A stretch of DNA of 64,000 nucleotides, taken from assembly GCF_014196225.1 (NCBI RefSeq), contig NZ_JACIDI010000002.1, positions 62,001 through 126,000 of the forward strand. The letters run 5' to 3'. Shown one piece after another: positions 22,407 to 30,972 of the stretch. The notes beneath the pieces were generated by a model. The model saw only the letters and a program-made list of their open reading frames with translations. It was not told the DNA's origin and searched no databases. The translations under genes were made by a program, and so were the position numbers. Source of the DNA: Bacteroides pyogenes. GTDB lineage: Bacteria > Bacteroidota > Bacteroidia > Bacteroidales > Bacteroidaceae. Position 1 is the stretch's first letter; each line of letters begins with the position of its first letter.

Positions 22407-22499
22407 ATCCGGGAAGTATGGACGTTCGACTTCGCTCTAAAGGCCCTGCCATGTGGAGCCCCGTGCACACTCATCCGGAAAGTATGGACGTTCGACTTC
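22407..22499. repeat. 27-bp direct repeat pair, 66 bp apart
   Basis: Two copies with one mismatch, at 22407-22433 and 22473-22499, each containing AAGTATGGACGTTCGACTTC. The offset between copies is 66 bp. Confidence 0.9.
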
Positions 22500-22534
22500 C
22501 TTACCCTCCTTCTCCTTGCTTCCCATTCACGCCG

Positions 22535-22626
22535 GCATGCCTCTGCGCGGCAAATGTTCAACCCGGTAAAATCGCCGTTGGCAAGTGTCACGAATGTCAG
22601 CATGCTTCTGCGCGGCAAATGTTCAA
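22535..22626. repeat. 27-bp direct repeat pair, 65 bp apart
   Basis: Two copies with one mismatch, at 22535-22561 and 22600-22626, each containing CTGCGCGGCAAATGTTCAA. The offset is 65 bp, close to that of the two other repeat families in this gap. Confidence 0.9.
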
Positions 22627-22715
22627 TCTGTCATTTCCGTCTTCCCGATTACTCTGCGTGCCCCTGCCGGGCATCATAAATAGAGCAGATATTCGTTTAT
22701 TCCGGAGATTTTCCG

Positions 22716-22723
22716 TAAGTTTG
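22716..22723 (+). promoter_or_regulatory. Candidate -7 box for the plus-strand GT4 gene
   Basis: TAAGTTTG matches TAnnTTTG exactly, 85 bp before the ATG. An imperfect -33 (TTTA) lies upstream at 16-bp spacing, shorter than usual, so this is tentative. Confidence 0.4.
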
Positions 22724-22807
22724 CCCGACGGATGAAAACAAGGTGTTCATACGAAAACATGTTGTCACCCGACGAGAACAAATAGTGCAATATAACATAA
22801 GCATGCC

Positions 22808-23944
22808 ATGAGAATAGGATTCGACGCCAAAAGAGCCGTGCAGAACTTCACTGGATTGGGAAATTACAGCCGCTATGTCATCAATATACTGTGCCGTTTT
22901 TATCCGGACAACGAGTATATCGCATACGCACCCAAGCGGATAGAGAATAAGCAGACGGACAGGTTGTTGAACAGACATCCGGGGCTGTCGCTCAAGCTCC
23001 CGACGGGTTTTCTATGGAGAAAAGCCCGTTCGCTATGGCGCGTATGGGGAATATCGGGGCAGATGGAGAAAGAGCATACGGAACTCTTCCACGGACTGAG
23101 CAATGAGCTCCCGCTCAACATCCGTCGCAAGAAGATAAAAAGCATCGTTACCATACACGACCTGATTTTTCTCCGCTATCCGCGATTCTACAAGCGGATA
23201 GACAGGGCCATCTATTCATTCAAGTTTCGCAAGGCCTGCCGGAATGCCGACCGGATCATCGCCATCAGCGAATGCACGAAACGCGACATCGTTTCTTTTT
23301 TCGACATAGACCCGGGCAAAATAGAAGTCGTATATCAGGGGTGCGACGCTTGTTTCTCACACGAAGCAACCGAACAGCAGAAGCAGGAGGTGCGGCAACG
23401 ATATTCGCTTCCGCGAAAATATGTTTTAAACGTGGGGAGCATAGAAGAGCGCAAAAACGCGTTGCTGGCAATAAAGGCAATGGAGGGACTGCCCGATGAG
23501 GTACATCTGGTCATCGTAGGAAAGCATACGCCGTATACCGATAAGATAAAGAGTTATGCCAATGAGAAAGGGCTTGCCCGCCGCATACGTTTCATACACA
23601 ACCTTCCTTTCGCCGACCTGCCGACAGTGTACCAAATGGCAACGGTGTTCATCTATCCTTCGCGCTTCGAGGGATTCGGCATCCCGATTCTCGAAGCTCT
23701 TCATTCGGGTGTGCCTGTGGTGGCTGCCACAGGCTCTTGTCTGGAAGAAGCAGGAGGCCCGTACTCCATCTACGTCGACCCCGACAATGTGGAAGAAACG
23801 GCCGCAGCTCTGCGCCTGCTATGTACCGATGAAGCCCAGAGAAAAGAAATGATTGAAAAGGGAAAAAGGTTTGCCGCCTCTTTCTCCGAAGAGAAACAGG
23901 CCGAACAACTCATGGAAATTTACAAGAAAGTGCTTCACTCATAG
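22808..23944 (+). CDS. Family 4 glycosyltransferase
   Basis: A 378-residue GT-B fold enzyme. Visible motifs are the N-terminal acceptor loop VQNFTGLGNYSRYV, SIVTIHDLIFLRYP, YVLNVGSIEERKN and the donor-binding segment PSRFEGFGIPILEALHSGVP with the E-x7-E pair. This subgroup includes mannosyltransferases acting on LPS or capsule, but the sugar is not certain. It is the only plus-strand gene between the minus-strand transferases, directly downstream of the repeat-rich gap, and converges on the kinase gene. Confidence 0.93.
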   Translation: MRIGFDAKRAVQNFTGLGNYSRYVINILCRFYPDNEYIAYAPKRIENKQTDRLLNRHPGLSLKLPTGFLWRKARSLWRVWGISGQMEKEHTELFHGLSNELPLNIRRKKIKSIVTIHDLIFLRYPRFYKRIDRAIYSFKFRKACRNADRIIAISECTKRDIVSFFDIDPGKIEVVYQGCDACFSHEATEQQKQEVRQRYSLPRKYVLNVGSIEERKNALLAIKAMEGLPDEVHLVIVGKHTPYTDKIKSYANEKGLARRIRFIHNLPFADLPTVYQMATVFIYPSRFEGFGIPILEALHSGVPVVAATGSCLEEAGGPYSIYVDPDNVEETAAALRLLCTDEAQRKEMIEKGKRFAASFSEEKQAEQLMEIYKKVLHS

Positions 23945-24003
23945 TTGCCGGAACCCGGTGCATAGCGTTCCTTGTAAGCTCCGTCGAAATCCGGCAGACA
24001 GTT

Positions 24004-24933
24004 TCACTGCGCAGAACCCGGCGGCGCATAGAGCCTTTTGTAAACAGCTCTCAAATCACTCGCGGCAAAGTAGCGGTTGTAGAGCTCGCTTTCTTTGGCA
24101 AACAAGCGTCGGGCGGCAGAAGAACCGGACGGAAGCATACGGCGCAGCGAACGGTATAGCTTAAAGCGGAAAACCGTGCGGACAGAAGCCCTGCCGGCAG
24201 GATTGCGGAACGCAACCTTATACATCAATCGGGCGAAGAAACGGTCGCTCATCTCCTCGCACTTCTTCACCCAAGAGGCATCCGCCCATCCCCGGAAGGC
24301 AGCATAACAGGTAGCCACATAGCCTAAAACATCACGGGAGATGCAAAGCCTGCGCAAGTTGAAGGCCGCCGTCTCACGATCCACCTCCCCGTCTACGAAC
24401 TTCATCCGGTTCACATCTATCAACGAGAACGAATATCCGCCATTCACACGGGAAATGAGAATATTGCCCGGCGAGTAATCCAAATGTATCACTCCTTTCT
24501 GATGCAGCGAAGCGGTGTACTCGGCAAAGGCCCGCAACTCAGATTCATTTCCGGACACCTCGCCCTTCATCAGGGCACGCACGGTTTCTCCCTCTTCATG
24601 TGCGCAAATGTAATAACTATATCCCAGCAAGCCGAATGTGTACTCTTCCAAAGCCGCAACCGGCTCGGGAGTAGCAAACCCTCGCCGGAGAATTTCCTCC
24701 GAATAGACGAAAGAACGTAAAGCCTTCGATTTACGGAAGAAAGAGTATACAATGCGGTTGATTACGTTGGGCTTCTTGAATCGCTTTACCACCCAATCCA
24801 TATCCTTCACTCTTATCCGTTTCAGTACATTGCGTTCATCGTAAATCACTTCCCCCTCCGTATCAAAGGAAAAAGGAAGTTGCCTGACATACTCTTCAAA
24901 CTCCTTATATTTAGAGTTTACGACACACTTCAT
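24004..24933 (-). CDS. LPS/LOS core sugar kinase (WaaP/KdkA-like)
   Basis: A 309-residue protein with a eukaryotic-kinase-like fold. The catalytic loop reads VIHLDYSPGNIL (HxDxxxxN) and the metal-binding segment is SLIDVNRMKF, as in lipopolysaccharide kinases of the Kdo/WaaP family. The likely reaction is ATP-dependent phosphorylation of Kdo or heptose in the LOS inner core. The ATG at 24931-24933 is chosen over a longer frame, because MKCVVNSKYKEF begins the conserved region. It sits with the GT9 heptosyltransferase in one minus-strand run. Confidence 0.85.
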   Translation of the reverse strand: MKCVVNSKYKEFEEYVRQLPFSFDTEGEVIYDERNVLKRIRVKDMDWVVKRFKKPNVINRIVYSFFRKSKALRSFVYSEEILRRGFATPEPVAALEEYTFGLLGYSYYICAHEEGETVRALMKGEVSGNESELRAFAEYTASLHQKGVIHLDYSPGNILISRVNGGYSFSLIDVNRMKFVDGEVDRETAAFNLRRLCISRDVLGYVATCYAAFRGWADASWVKKCEEMSDRFFARLMYKVAFRNPAGRASVRTVFRFKLYRSLRRMLPSGSSAARRLFAKESELYNRYFAASDLRAVYKRLYAPPGSAQ

Positions 24934-24981
24934 CTTAAAAACATTTTTTAATCTATAACCTAATATCATCGAAAGCCGCTC

Positions 24982-25419
24982 CTATCTCGCAAAATAATCG
25001 CAGCAAATCATCAAATCGGATACTCGCCAAGCATCTCGCGCATGTTGCAGCTCGGCAGGAGACACGCCCGTAGTGTCTCCGATAATCTCCATCTGCGAAG
25101 AGATCGCGAATCCTTTCTTGTCGGGCGAAAGAATACTTCTTCCCAATCCTCTCCACGGATAATCGTCGGCGCCGATCAAATTGACAACCAGAAGTATATC
25201 TACCAAGGATGCAACTATGGCACAATACCAACGGGAGCGAATGAACGTAAGAGGCACAGCCAGCAGGGAAGCCAGCAAAAGTCTGCTGAGATAAGTTTGA
25301 GGAAAGGAAAAAGAGGAGAAAGTCGTGTTCAGACACCAATCTAAATCAAAAAGCAGAAACTTTAAAACCAAACACCCGATAAACAAAGATAAGATTTTGC
25401 GCGATTTCATTTGTTTCAT
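24982..25419 (-). pseudogene. In-frame deletion remnant of a sulfatase-type membrane phosphoethanolamine/LTA-synthase-like gene
   Basis: A 145-codon open frame. Its first about 80 residues (KILSLFIGCLVLKFLLFDLD, three hydrophobic segments) resemble the N-terminal membrane part of Bacteroides sulfatase-fold membrane enzymes. Its last about 65 residues (GADDYPWRGLGRSIL, SSQMEIIGDTTGVSPAE) resemble the C-terminus of the same family. The middle, which should hold the metal site and catalytic threonine of a protein of about 600 residues, is absent, and the join falls after VVNL near codon 80. No frameshift is visible. This is read as a large internal deletion leaving a non-catalytic membrane stub. 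It lies between a GT4 gene (9 bp) and the core kinase gene. Confidence 0.65.
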
Positions 25420-25428
25420 AACAAAAAA

Positions 25429-26487
25429 TCAAGATAATTTGATAAACAGCTTTTCAAAATAAGCAACGTAAGCATCTACACTGAAATCATTGATGATACG
25501 TTCACGGGCGGCAACACCCAAAGTCTTCAGCCTCTTCCTGTCATTCATCAATCCCCGAATGGCCTCTGCTATTTTCTCCGGTGAACGGGACGGAACCAAA
25601 ATACCGGAAGCATTATCCACAATCAAATCACGCGCACCGGGAATATCAGTCACGATGCAAGGCACGCCGCAAGCCATAGCCTCACGCACCACACGCGGAG
25701 AAGCGTCACGCAAAGCCGGTAAAATAAATAAGTCTTGCTTGGGCAGAAAGGATATGGCATCTTCCCGACTCCCCAAAAAATGGATGCGGTTTGCACACGC
25801 TCCTTTTTGAGCCAATTGATAGTCCGAATCGTCATAATCTCCAATCACCACCAAGTGAACGTCTTCGGAATCCAATATCCGGAAGGCCTTGATCAAATCA
25901 GTCAGCCCTTTAAAGGGACGACCTTTCGTAGCACCGATATAGATACACTTAAAAGCATTCTCAGGAACTCCATCCGCCTGCTTGGGATTAAGGCAAGCAC
26001 CGACTACCCATTCCACATCGAAAGGCTTTGTGCTGACCGATAGCTTTTTCCGATCTATATAGTGAGACAAATACTCTCGTATATCATCCGTTTCGCACAC
26101 GATATGGTCTACCCGGGGATTCAGCAACCCCATGTAATAAGTAGGGTCGAATCTTTTTACCTTAGCTTGCGTACCTCTGTAGCCGACATTCTTCACCTGC
26201 ATACCCGACGAAGCAAACAGCGAATTTGACAGCCCCGAAGTACTGGGAGAAAAAATAAGATTTATCTGATACTTACGTATGTGCCCGCGAAGCGCTTTAA
26301 TTACTTTCCATGAAAATTTAGAGTTTATACCTGGAATCTTTAACGGGATACAGTCACCTTCAAGCATTAATTCTTCCTTCTCAGAAGAAACTGCAACGTA
26401 AATCTTAAAGGACTTATTCCGGGATAAAATACCCAGCATTTTATAGGTTACCAAGTCGGTTCCCCGGTGAGTAATTAGTATATTCAT
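25429..26487 (-). CDS. Family 4 glycosyltransferase
   Basis: A 352-residue GT-B transferase. Motifs are MNILITHRGTDLVTYKML at the N-terminus, KCIYIGATKGRPFKGLTDLI at the start of the donor domain, and LPALRDASPRVVREAMACG with the second glutamate of the donor site. The ATG at 26485-26487 is used rather than a TTG one codon earlier. It starts 7 bp after the heptosyltransferase gene and is probably co-transcribed and co-functional with it in LOS core assembly. Confidence 0.9.
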   Translation of the reverse strand: MNILITHRGTDLVTYKMLGILSRNKSFKIYVAVSSEKEELMLEGDCIPLKIPGINSKFSWKVIKALRGHIRKYQINLIFSPSTSGLSNSLFASSGMQVKNVGYRGTQAKVKRFDPTYYMGLLNPRVDHIVCETDDIREYLSHYIDRKKLSVSTKPFDVEWVVGACLNPKQADGVPENAFKCIYIGATKGRPFKGLTDLIKAFRILDSEDVHLVVIGDYDDSDYQLAQKGACANRIHFLGSREDAISFLPKQDLFILPALRDASPRVVREAMACGVPCIVTDIPGARDLIVDNASGILVPSRSPEKIAEAIRGLMNDRKRLKTLGVAARERIINDFSVDAYVAYFEKLFIKLS

Positions 26488-26494
26488 CAACCAT

Positions 26495-27526
26495 CTAATT
26501 AATAATTCCCTCTATTTTTTCTATCACCTGTTCCGGGCTGATGTCTCGCAAACAAGCATAATCGCCTCTGCGGCAAGGCTGCTCTCCGTACACCGAACAG
26601 GGCCGGCACGGCATATCGAGTTGTACGGTATTGACAGGCAACTGTTTCCAACCCATGAAGCCGGCATAAGGATGGGTGGCTCCCCAGATGGATATGACGG
26701 GTGTATTGACCAGCGAAGCCAGATGCATATTGGCGGAGTCCATCGACAGCATCACATCCAAATGACTCATCAGGTTGAGTTCCGTACGTAAACTAAGTTT
26801 GCCAATCATGGAGGTAACCGCAGGATATTTAGCAGCCCACTTATCAAAAATATCCGCTTCTTTTTTTCCTCCTCCGAAAAGGAAAACTCTTACCTTGGGA
26901 TTGGCGGCAAAATGAGCTACCACCTGTTCCTGAAGTTCTATCGGATAAATCTTTCCGGCATGTTTGGCAAAAGGGGCGATGCCGATCCATTTCTCATCTC
27001 CTTTAACGCCTGTTATAGGAACTATTTCGGAAAAATCGCCTTTCCCCTCTCCATAAATGGAAGAGAAATTCATTAAAACCGGAAAACCTAATTTCTCCAG
27101 CACATCTGCATATCGACGAAAAGAGCTTTTTTGATTTTCGAATACCTTGCGATTGGGGCGTATGAGTTTACGCTTACCCGCACGTCCCTTGCAAATGGAT
27201 GCCACAGGCACGCCTGCCAATCGAAACCTCAGAGAGAGATATTGAGAACGAAGTACATTGTGGAAGTCGGCCACATAGTCGAAACGCATCGCTTGCAGCT
27301 CGGCATATAGCCTGTTCAGTCCGAGAAAGCCTTTATGTTTGTCTGCCAAATGGGCGCCGACAAAGCGAACGTTCGCGGGCAGCCCTTCAAAAAGAGGCTG
27401 CCACGGAGCACGACTCAACAGTGTGATTTCATGCTCCGGATATTGCACAGCCAGCGAATGCAGCACAGGGACAGTCATAGCGACATCGCCCAACGCTGAA
27501 AAACGAATAATAAGAATACGCGCCAT
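26495..27526 (-). CDS. Family 9 (heptosyltransferase-like) glycosyltransferase
   Basis: A 343-residue GT-B enzyme of the ADP-heptose:LPS heptosyltransferase family. The N-terminal signature IIRFSALGDVAMTVPVLHSL is diagnostic. The donor-side motif MSHLDVMLSMDSANMHLASL and SIWGATHPYAGF are also present. The substrate would be a heptose transferred to the LOS inner core, although Bacteroides GT9 members have not all been shown to use heptose. It starts 3 bp after DUF4254, a pairing common in Bacteroidota LOS loci. Confidence 0.92.
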   Translation of the reverse strand: MARILIIRFSALGDVAMTVPVLHSLAVQYPEHEITLLSRAPWQPLFEGLPANVRFVGAHLADKHKGFLGLNRLYAELQAMRFDYVADFHNVLRSQYLSLRFRLAGVPVASICKGRAGKRKLIRPNRKVFENQKSSFRRYADVLEKLGFPVLMNFSSIYGEGKGDFSEIVPITGVKGDEKWIGIAPFAKHAGKIYPIELQEQVVAHFAANPKVRVFLFGGGKKEADIFDKWAAKYPAVTSMIGKLSLRTELNLMSHLDVMLSMDSANMHLASLVNTPVISIWGATHPYAGFMGWKQLPVNTVQLDMPCRPCSVYGEQPCRRGDYACLRDISPEQVIEKIEGIIN

Positions 27527-27529
27527 TCG

Positions 27530-28135
27530 TTATTTTTTAGCATAAAGAACCGGATTCAATGCCGGATCGTTATACATCTTCATCTGTTTATAAACTTTCA
27601 TATATTTTTTCCCTGCTTCGATATCAGCCAACAGCTGATCGATTGCAGACGAAAGGTCTTTGCGCTGCTCAAGCAGAACATCCAATTTCGCCTGACATTT
27701 AGCCCGATGTTCTTCTGTGGTATCGGTACGTTCCACCTCTTGTTGCATGTGATAGATTTTCAAAGCCAGAATAGAAAGGCGATCTACCGCCCATGCCGGG
27801 CTCTCTGTATTGATAGTGGCGCCCGCCAAAGGATTCACCTCTTTATATTTATCCAGAAAATAACTGTCGATAAGCTCCACCAGATCGGTACGGTCCTGAT
27901 TCGACTTGTCTATCCTCCGCTTCAGCATCAATGCTTCCGCCGGATCTATCTGAGGATCACGGATAATGTCTTCAAAATGCCATTGAACTGCATCGATCCA
28001 GTTTTTCAGGTAAAGATAATACTCGATCGACTTCAACTCATAAGGATTGTTCATGGGAGCATCTACCGAATCCGTCACATGGTAATCGGTTGTCGACTTC
28101 CAAAAAATACCGTTACACAGGTTACTAAATGTCAT
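27530..28135 (-). CDS. DUF4254 protein of the LOS locus
   Basis: A 201-residue, highly charged helical protein without signal peptide or membrane helices. It matches the DUF4254 family in length and in the segments LSILALKIYHMQQEVERT and YMKVYKQMKMYNDPALNP near the C-terminus. The biochemical role is not known. The gene sits at the head of the run DUF4254 - GT9 - GT4 - remnant - kinase with 3-7 bp spacings, so a role in core-sugar assembly is inferred only from linkage. It is divergent from pdxB. Confidence 0.85.
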   Translation of the reverse strand: MTFSNLCNGIFWKSTTDYHVTDSVDAPMNNPYELKSIEYYLYLKNWIDAVQWHFEDIIRDPQIDPAEALMLKRRIDKSNQDRTDLVELIDSYFLDKYKEVNPLAGATINTESPAWAVDRLSILALKIYHMQQEVERTDTTEEHRAKCQAKLDVLLEQRKDLSSAIDQLLADIEAGKKYMKVYKQMKMYNDPALNPVLYAKK

Positions 28136-28220
28136 AATCTTAGTCCAAATTAAGTATATAATAAGGCAAAGCTATGGAATATTTTCCACACGGACAACCG
28201 TTTCTTACTTTTTTATTTTT

Positions 28221-28228
28221 TACCTTTG
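28221..28228 (+). promoter_or_regulatory. Bacteroides -7 box for pdxB
   Basis: TACCTTTG, a perfect TAnnTTTG match, lies 23 bp before the pdxB ATG and behind a T-rich tract. This placement supports the shorter start at 28252, since the longer open frame would begin upstream of the promoter. Confidence 0.6.
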
Positions 28229-28251
28229 TAAGGTCAATATCCAATTTGTAT

Positions 28252-29301
28252 ATGAAAATTATTGTCGACGATAAAATACCTTATATAAAAGAGGCGATAG
28301 AATCGATAGCCGATGAAGCTGTTTACTTAGCGGGTAGGAATTTTACCCCCGAAACGGTGAAAGATGCCGACGCTCTTATTATCCGCACGCGTACACACTG
28401 CAACAGTGAACTGTTGGCGGGAAGCCGTGTGAGGCTAATCGCTACTGCTACCATCGGCTATGACCATATAGATACGGAGTTTTGCCGGCAGGCGGGTATA
28501 GAATGGAGAAATGCGCCGGGATGCAACGCAGCTTCCGTAGCACAATATGTACAATCGGGGCTTATCGTATGGAGCCGGATGAAAAAAAGAGAGTTGAAAG
28601 GACTGACCATTGGCATTGTGGGAGTAGGGAATGTGGGACGAAAAGTCGCCGAAGTCGCCAAACATTTCGGCATGCGCATGCTACTCAACGATCCTCCTCG
28701 AGAAGCGACGGAAGGGAGCAGAAGCTTCTGTTCACTGGAGCAGATAGCAGAGGAATGCGATATCGTCAGCTTCCACGTACCTTTATATATAAAAGGAGCA
28801 TACAAGACTTTTCATTTGGCAGACGAAATTTTTTTCCACTCATTGCGCCAAACGCCGCTACTGATTAACACCTCGCGGGGTGAAGTAATTGAAACGGACG
28901 CGTTATCCAAGGCGTTGGACAAGCATCTGATTTCGGATGCCATCATTGATGTATGGGAAAACGAACCCGCCATCGATCGAGAACTATTAGGTAAGGTACT
29001 GCTCGGTACTCCTCACATTGCCGGATATTCGGCAGACGGGAAAGCAAACGCCACCCGGATGGCGTTGGACGCCGTTTGCGACTTCTTCGCCATAAAGAAA
29101 GAATACGTCATCGCACCTCCCCCCCCGGCTTCACCCACTGTTGAAGCCCGAACATATGAAGAAGCTCTGCTCCGGATATACGATCCTCGAAACGACAGCA
29201 ACCGGCTGAAAGCACAGCCGGAAGTATTTGAAAAGCTGCGAGAGGAGTATCCGCTGCGGAGAGAAGAGGCAGCTTACAATATCAGCTGCCGGCAAAACTG
29301 A
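28252..29301 (+). CDS. pdxB: Erythronate-4-phosphate dehydrogenase
   Basis: A 349-residue D-2-hydroxyacid dehydrogenase that oxidises 4-phosphoerythronate in the DXP-dependent branch of pyridoxal-phosphate synthesis (cytoplasm). The NAD-binding GIVGVGNVGRKVAEVAKHFG begins at residue 121. Catalytic elements are NAPGCNAASVAQYV, NTSRGEVIETDAL (Arg) and a GTPHIAGYS (His) segment. A C-terminal dimerisation-type extension after YVIAPPP is typical of PdxB rather than SerA. The ATG at 28252 gives MKIIVDDKIPY. An eight-C run at 29119-29126 lies within codons for the prolines. It ends 4 bp from the convergent hydrolase gene. Confidence 0.95.
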   Translation: MKIIVDDKIPYIKEAIESIADEAVYLAGRNFTPETVKDADALIIRTRTHCNSELLAGSRVRLIATATIGYDHIDTEFCRQAGIEWRNAPGCNAASVAQYVQSGLIVWSRMKKRELKGLTIGIVGVGNVGRKVAEVAKHFGMRMLLNDPPREATEGSRSFCSLEQIAEECDIVSFHVPLYIKGAYKTFHLADEIFFHSLRQTPLLINTSRGEVIETDALSKALDKHLISDAIIDVWENEPAIDRELLGKVLLGTPHIAGYSADGKANATRMALDAVCDFFAIKKEYVIAPPPPASPTVEARTYEEALLRIYDPRNDSNRLKAQPEVFEKLREEYPLRREEAAYNISCRQN

Positions 29302-29305
29302 CTAT

Positions 29306-30772
29306 TCATTCAGAGAGGGTTACTTCTACAGCGGCAGGATACAAACGGCGAGGATCGCAGAATGCCGCACAACTGTTGACGATATGTTTCAATTCAGGGC
29401 GGACTTTACCCGTATAAACCTTCCGCCCATTGACGGAGACAGTGACTTTCCTGCTCAAATCGACCAATTCCGGACATAGATAAAGAATCAACTTTCCTTT
29501 TTTCACAGGCGTATAGTTCTTCCTGAACTTCATCTCTATTCCCCATCTCGGATCTCGTTCTACGGTCTCGTAAGCGACATCGCTCACTTTCAGTTCAATA
29601 TCATTGCCCGAAATATTCATTTCATAAAAAGTACGTGCATTTTCATCGGGACGCTCTTTCACGTACAGATTATAAAAGCCTCTCCGGTGAAGTCCGTCCA
29701 TCTCAAAATCCTCCCAACTGACTTGCTTGGGATATGGATTGCGCGTATATCGGCTCAACCAAGGTGTAGTAGGCGTGTAATCGATGCTGTGTCCTGCACC
29801 GGAAATCAACTCGACACGGTGGATATAAGCCTCCGGGTTCTGTTTCTGCAAGCGTTCGAATTCTTCTTTCACATAAGAAGTCAACGTATTTCGATAGAAC
29901 ATCCGGTCATTATCACCCGTACGCAATAAAAAAGCCATGTTTCGGCAGTTTTCGGCAGGAGCGTTTTTCAACGGCTCACCACCCGCCATCGGTCCGGCTC
30001 CAGCCAGATAGTCGGCATAAAACGCAGCCAGCCGCTGGCTGCCGTACCCGCCTTCAGAGATTCCGAAGAAATACACCCGGTCGGGATCCACTTCTCCCGA
30101 AAGAAAGGCCTGACGGAGCAGTTTCTCCCAAACATACTGTTTGGCTTTCTGCCACCAGCGATAATAGGCTCCTTCATTGGGAATCTGAGGAATAAAATAA
30201 GCTGATGGGGCGTCTGCAAAACGTTGACAAATACTCAACCCTGTTGCCCATTCCGATTCTTTACCACCCGAACCATGCAGGTAGAGGTAAAGCGAATAAC
30301 CTTTTTCAGGCTTCCCGCCTTTCGTTCCCCAATAATAAGGCATCGCAGCGTCAGGCTCCAAACTTGCCGGAAGATGCCATTTGCCTGTGCGAGCAGCAGA
30401 CAAGGGGGTCAATCCGATAAGTCTCTCTTCATCGAAGTGCGCGTTCGCTTCTTTCCAGGCCTCCCAGACTATAGAACGATAGCGGTCTGTTTCGGAAATA
30501 TCGAAAATCTTCTGTTTTTCGAAAAGAGTATGTTGACCCGACAAACTCCCCGAGAAGAATGAAACAATTTCCTCCATCTGCGGATACTTCCCTGCGTCGG
30601 GTTCCTTTCCACCGTCTTCTCTTTCCGGATTCTCGTCTTGCCTTATCTCTTTCCCGGCTCCCTCGTCATGTTTCCGTTCTTTTGTATCGGGAAGTTTCAA
30701 CTCCGGTTCTTTTGCTGTACAATGGCTGCAAGCGACAACCAATAACAGGCATACAAGCTTTACAAATTTCAT
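29306..30772 (-). CDS. Exported alpha/beta-hydrolase lipoprotein
   Basis: A 488-residue serine hydrolase. The N-terminus is a lipoprotein-like signal (MKFVKLVCLLLVVACSHC), followed by a low-complexity charged linker (about 25-65). The hydrolase domain has LYLHGSGGKES (oxyanion region), the nucleophile elbow FFGISEGGYGSQ and a candidate catalytic His in ISGAGHSIDYTP. The C-terminal about 120 residues form a separate beta-rich domain (VTVSVNGRKVYTG). It resembles the prolyl-oligopeptidase/feruloyl-esterase-like group; the substrate is unknown. It is monocistronic between convergent pdxB and purN. Confidence 0.75.
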   Translation of the reverse strand: MKFVKLVCLLLVVACSHCTAKEPELKLPDTKERKHDEGAGKEIRQDENPEREDGGKEPDAGKYPQMEEIVSFFSGSLSGQHTLFEKQKIFDISETDRYRSIVWEAWKEANAHFDEERLIGLTPLSAARTGKWHLPASLEPDAAMPYYWGTKGGKPEKGYSLYLYLHGSGGKESEWATGLSICQRFADAPSAYFIPQIPNEGAYYRWWQKAKQYVWEKLLRQAFLSGEVDPDRVYFFGISEGGYGSQRLAAFYADYLAGAGPMAGGEPLKNAPAENCRNMAFLLRTGDNDRMFYRNTLTSYVKEEFERLQKQNPEAYIHRVELISGAGHSIDYTPTTPWLSRYTRNPYPKQVSWEDFEMDGLHRRGFYNLYVKERPDENARTFYEMNISGNDIELKVSDVAYETVERDPRWGIEMKFRKNYTPVKKGKLILYLCPELVDLSRKVTVSVNGRKVYTGKVRPELKHIVNSCAAFCDPRRLYPAAVEVTLSE

Positions 30773-30972
30773 GTCTTGTCCATTTTAATACTAAACTTCA
30801 AAATTATCTCTGCTTAAAAAAAATGCGTTTAGAAAGATAGAAACATCTTTAGGCAAACGCAAAAATCTTTTTAGAAAGAGAGGAGTTCTACATACTCCCG
30901 TATACCTTCGTACAGGCTTGCTTATTTTTAACTATTGCAAAGAAAACGGCAAAAAATGTTGTATCTCGGTGC

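Noticed and set aside
22310..22735. 141-codon plus-strand frame in the repeat gap
   Set aside because: It consists mostly of translated direct repeats and palindromes, has no promoter or known family, and two of the repeats are out of frame with each other.
23946..23996. TGCCGGA/TCCGGCA inverted repeat as a terminator between convergent genes
   Set aside because: A seven-base stem with a 37-base loop and no T-run is too weak to call.
24953..25339. 128-codon minus-strand frame overlapping the deletion remnant
   Set aside because: Basic, arginine- and serine-rich, with no family match; it is the shadow frame of the sulfatase-type remnant.
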